This document shows positions 62,300 through 64,000 of a stretch of DNA of 64,000 nucleotides, piece by piece. How positions within the stretch are numbered: the first letter of the stretch is position 1; each line of letters opens with the position of its first letter. The DNA comes from Streptomyces sp. NRRL S-31 (GTDB lineage: Bacteria; Actinomycetota; Actinomycetes; Streptomycetales; Streptomycetaceae), in assembly GCF_000718775.1 (NCBI RefSeq), contig NZ_JOCB01000018.1, positions 1-64,000 on the forward strand, read 5' to 3'. The position numbers and the translations under genes are program-made. A model generated the notes under the pieces. That model ran no database searches. It was not told where the DNA came from and saw only the letters and a list, made by a program, of their open reading frames with translations.

Positions 62300-63058
62300 T
62301 CAGCTCAGCCGGGTGGTGGCATAGACCTCGATGGCGTCGCGCTGGTACGCAGCCAGACCCGGGGCGATCGCTTCGTACGCGGCGCGCCAGGCGTCGTTGT
62401 CCACGCAGGAGCGGCCCATGGCCCGGTACTCGTCGACGGTCACGGTGCGCAGCGCGATCAGGGTCCGGTACTGGGCGTCGATCTCGGACTGCACCGGCTC
62501 GGCGTCGACCCGGTGCCCGGCGGCCATGAGTTCGGCCAGCCGGACCATCCGAGCCGTGCGCTCGCGCTGCCCGGCCTCGACGTCATGCGGGCTCATCCCG
62601 GCGACCCGGCGGGCTACCGCTTGGGCGTGCTCGGGGAAGTCGCGCAAGGTCTCCTGGTACTGGGCGGGCGTCACGCCCTCGAACAGGTTCTCCGGTCGGT
62701 TGATGGTCATGGGTTGGCCGTCCTTCCTGGACTGTTCCAGTTCGGCGATCGTGCGCGAGACGGTGCCGGCCAGGGCGTCGAGGCGGTCGCGTTCGGCGAG
62801 CAGCCGCCGGTGGTGGCCGCGCAGCGCTTCCACCTCGTCGACCTGCTCGGCCAGGACCCGGCCGATCTCGGGCAGCCCCAGACCCAGGGCCCGAAGGACG
62901 AGGATCTGCTGTAGCCGCAGCAGCTGGGGCTCCTCGTAGTAGCGGTGGCCGTTGGTCCCGATTCGGGCGGGCGGGAGCAGGCCGATCTCGTCGTAGTGCC
63001 GCAGGGTCCGGGCAGTCACGCCGGACATCCGTGCGACCTCCGCGATCGGCCAGTCCAT
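62300..63058 (-). CDS. MerR-family regulator with TipAS effector domain (TipAL-like)
   Basis: A 252-aa protein with two parts. The MerR winged helix (about 1-70) is WPIAEVARMSGVTARTLRHYDEIGLLPPARIGTNGHRYYEEPQLLRLQQILVLRALGLGLPEIG. A coiled-coil (about 75-110, LRGHHRRLLAERDRLDALAGTVSRTIAELEQ) leads to a TipAS antibiotic-binding domain (about 130-250, FEGVTPAQYQETLRDFPEHAQAVARRV...YRAMGRSCVDNDAWRAAYEAIAPGLAAYQRDAI). TipA proteins bind thiopeptides such as thiostrepton and activate transcription. In the C-terminal part a Cys is present (SCVDN), but I cannot tell whether it traps a dehydroalanine. The ATG at 63058 has GGGAG six bases upstream; a GTG at 63061 is too close. Confidence 0.88.
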   Translation of the reverse strand: MDWPIAEVARMSGVTARTLRHYDEIGLLPPARIGTNGHRYYEEPQLLRLQQILVLRALGLGLPEIGRVLAEQVDEVEALRGHHRRLLAERDRLDALAGTVSRTIAELEQSRKDGQPMTINRPENLFEGVTPAQYQETLRDFPEHAQAVARRVAGMSPHDVEAGQRERTARMVRLAELMAAGHRVDAEPVQSEIDAQYRTLIALRTVTVDEYRAMGRSCVDNDAWRAAYEAIAPGLAAYQRDAIEVYATTRLS

Positions 63059-63112
63059 CACCGTCTCCCTCGCACATGTGTCGCCGGGCCGGTCTCTCCG
63101 GCCCTGTCCAGG

Positions 63113-63143
63113 ACGCTAGAGGCTGCCGCAACGGCAGCTTCAA
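63113..63143 (-). promoter_or_regulatory. MerR-type promoter of the TipA-like gene with 19-bp spacer
   Basis: On the minus strand the -35 element TTGAAG (63143-63138) and -10 element TAGCGT (63118-63113) are 19 bp apart. The spacer holds the perfect inverted repeat GCTGCCG-TTG-CGGCAGC (63122-63138 on the forward numbering). This matches the overlong-spacer promoters recognised by MerR/TipA activators and places the TSS about 45-50 bp before the ATG at 63058, implying autoregulation. Confidence 0.75.
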
Positions 63144-63288
63144 CCCCGAGACCGATGTTCCTCGCGGTCCGCTGCCGGAACTCACGAACATTCGGAGCCT
63201 GGCCAGCTCCCCGGTGCCTCCGAAAGCCCCCTGGAACGCCGGCAAGGCTGTCCCGCCGCGCGGTTGACGGACCTGCGGGTGACGGAAT

Positions 63289-63933
63289 CTACGGCGTGCC
63301 GGGCGAGTCTGTGAGCTGTAGGCGTGGTGCCGGCGGCAGCGGCGTAGGCGCTCCCGTCTCCGGTGCGGCGCGGAACGCCTCGATCACATAGGCGGCGAAG
63401 CGGCGGGAGGCCACGACCCGGGCGGCACTCGGCGTTCCTTGGAGGCCCCGGTGGGCCATGAGCATGAGGATCAGGTCGTCGACGACGAAGCCGGGGCGCA
63501 GCCGGCCGGTCTCCTGGGCGCGGCGGGCCAGTTCTCCGACCGCGCGCAGAGTCTGCTCTTGGTCGGCGGCGAAGTCCATGGCCTCGGGGAAGGCCGTCAT
63601 GAAGGCGTCGGCGAATCCCCGGCTGTGCGCGTGGAGTTCGCAGATCCGCTCGATCAGGCTCCGGAATCCGTGCCAGGGGTCCGGGTCCGCAAGGGCGTCG
63701 CGGACGGCGGCGTGGCAGGCTCGCCGCTGCTCGGCGAAGGTCTCCGTGATCAGTGCCCGTTTGGCCGGGAAGTGCCGGTACAGCGTGGCGGGGCCGACGC
63801 CTGCGTGCCGGGCGATCTCGCGCATGGGCGCACTCAGGCCCTCTGCGCCGAACACCGCGCGGGCGGCGTCCAGGATGCGGGCCCGGTTGTCGCGGGCGTC
63901 GGAGCGCATGGTCCGAGGCAAACGGCTGGTCAT
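63289..63933 (-). CDS. TetR/AcrR-family transcriptional regulator
   Basis: A 214-aa repressor. The helix-turn-helix is DNRARILDAARAVFGAEGLSAPMREIARHAGVGPATLYRHFPAKRALITETFAE (about 15-68). The C-terminal ligand domain is of the TetR_C type with FADAFMTAFPEAMDF and DLILMLMAHRGLQGTPS; such proteins commonly control short-chain dehydrogenases or efflux pumps. The ATG at 63933 is directly preceded by a promoter-like sequence containing a perfect palindrome. A divergent target gene probably lies beyond the right edge. It is separated by 230 bp from the TipA-like gene, on the same strand. Confidence 0.9.
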   Translation of the reverse strand: MTSRLPRTMRSDARDNRARILDAARAVFGAEGLSAPMREIARHAGVGPATLYRHFPAKRALITETFAEQRRACHAAVRDALADPDPWHGFRSLIERICELHAHSRGFADAFMTAFPEAMDFAADQEQTLRAVGELARRAQETGRLRPGFVVDDLILMLMAHRGLQGTPSAARVVASRRFAAYVIEAFRAAPETGAPTPLPPAPRLQLTDSPGTP

Positions 63934-63952
63934 CGTCTCTCACTTTAGCCAG

Positions 63953-63970
63953 ACGGACGGGGGCGTCCGT
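63953..63970. promoter_or_regulatory. Palindromic TetR-type operator at the right edge
   Basis: ACGGACG (63953-63959) and CGTCCGT (63964-63970) form a perfect 7-bp inverted repeat around GGGG, 20-37 bp upstream of the TetR start. On the minus strand TAAAGT (63947-63942) next to it could be a -10 element, so binding would block the TetR promoter. Confidence 0.6.
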
Positions 63971-64000
63971 TACGGTCCGATGGCGGTGCTGCCGCTCCGC

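Overview
This is high-GC actinobacterial DNA, almost certainly a Streptomyces chromosome. Third codon positions are nearly all G or C, GTG and TTG starts are frequent, and I found only one in-frame TTA codon in the genes I called. The window carries several Streptomyces hallmarks: a 'conservon' signalling operon, a hopanoid operon, and small DUF-type proteins known from this genus. From memory, the gene order resembles the S. coelicolor chromosome from the fadA/fadB pair through the hopanoid genes to tdh/kbl; I could not check this by alignment.

Layout. 1-3.6 kb: the end of a possible CoA-transferase gene, then a thiolase and a fused hydratase/3-hydroxyacyl-CoA dehydrogenase (beta-oxidation). 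3.6-17.3 kb: housekeeping and catabolic genes on both strands (MerR regulator, asparagine-type permease, two secreted peptidases, D-amino-acid oxidase-like enzyme, ABC-F ATPase, Tex, enoyl-CoA hydratase, anti-sigma-type ATPase). A 33-bp minisatellite lies at 9.86-10.29 kb. 17.3-20.1 kb: IPP isomerase, a cation efflux carrier and a GalE-type epimerase, all on the minus strand.

20.4-27.5 kb: a tightly overlapped plus-strand cluster. It encodes two CDP-alcohol phosphotransferases, a sugar/polyol-phosphate nucleotidyltransferase, an archaeal-type glycerol-1-phosphate dehydrogenase, a GT2 glycosyltransferase and an ABC-2 exporter pair. It reads like a dedicated pathway for making and exporting a glycerol-phosphate-containing lipid or glycan, and I consider it the most interesting uncharacterised system here. 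A strong terminator ends it. 27.8-40.6 kb: the hopanoid operon hpnC-hpnD-(small ORF)-hpnE-polyprenyl synthase-shc-hpnG-hpnH-ispG-dxs-hpnO. It carries its own MEP-pathway genes and leads from isoprenoid precursors through squalene and hopene to aminobacteriohopanetriol.

40.6-50.8 kb: an XRE-cupin regulator with a 40-aa membrane protein behind a twin operator, a tyrosine phosphatase, a GH36 alpha-galactosidase, a LysM/M23 cell-wall hydrolase behind a c-di-AMP riboswitch and a Crp-type site, a GDSL hydrolase, a TetR regulator, a metallo-beta-lactamase-fold hydrolase, an ABM monooxygenase and an IclR regulator. 51.4-55.9 kb: a conservon (histidine kinase-like protein, roadblock protein, DUF742 protein, GTPase) plus a GAF protein. 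The kinase has an unusual His/Met-rich tail containing the TTA codon.

56.1-64 kb: threonine catabolism (tdh-kbl), a LysR regulator, a YjbR/MmcQ protein, a collapsed MFS gene, a split transketolase whose second subunit is frameshifted and whose promoter contains a SoxR-type box, tRNA-Pro(GGG), a TipA-like MerR regulator behind a 19-bp-spacer promoter, and a TetR regulator at the right edge. Functions come from motif recognition and knowledge of the families; I ran no searches or alignments.
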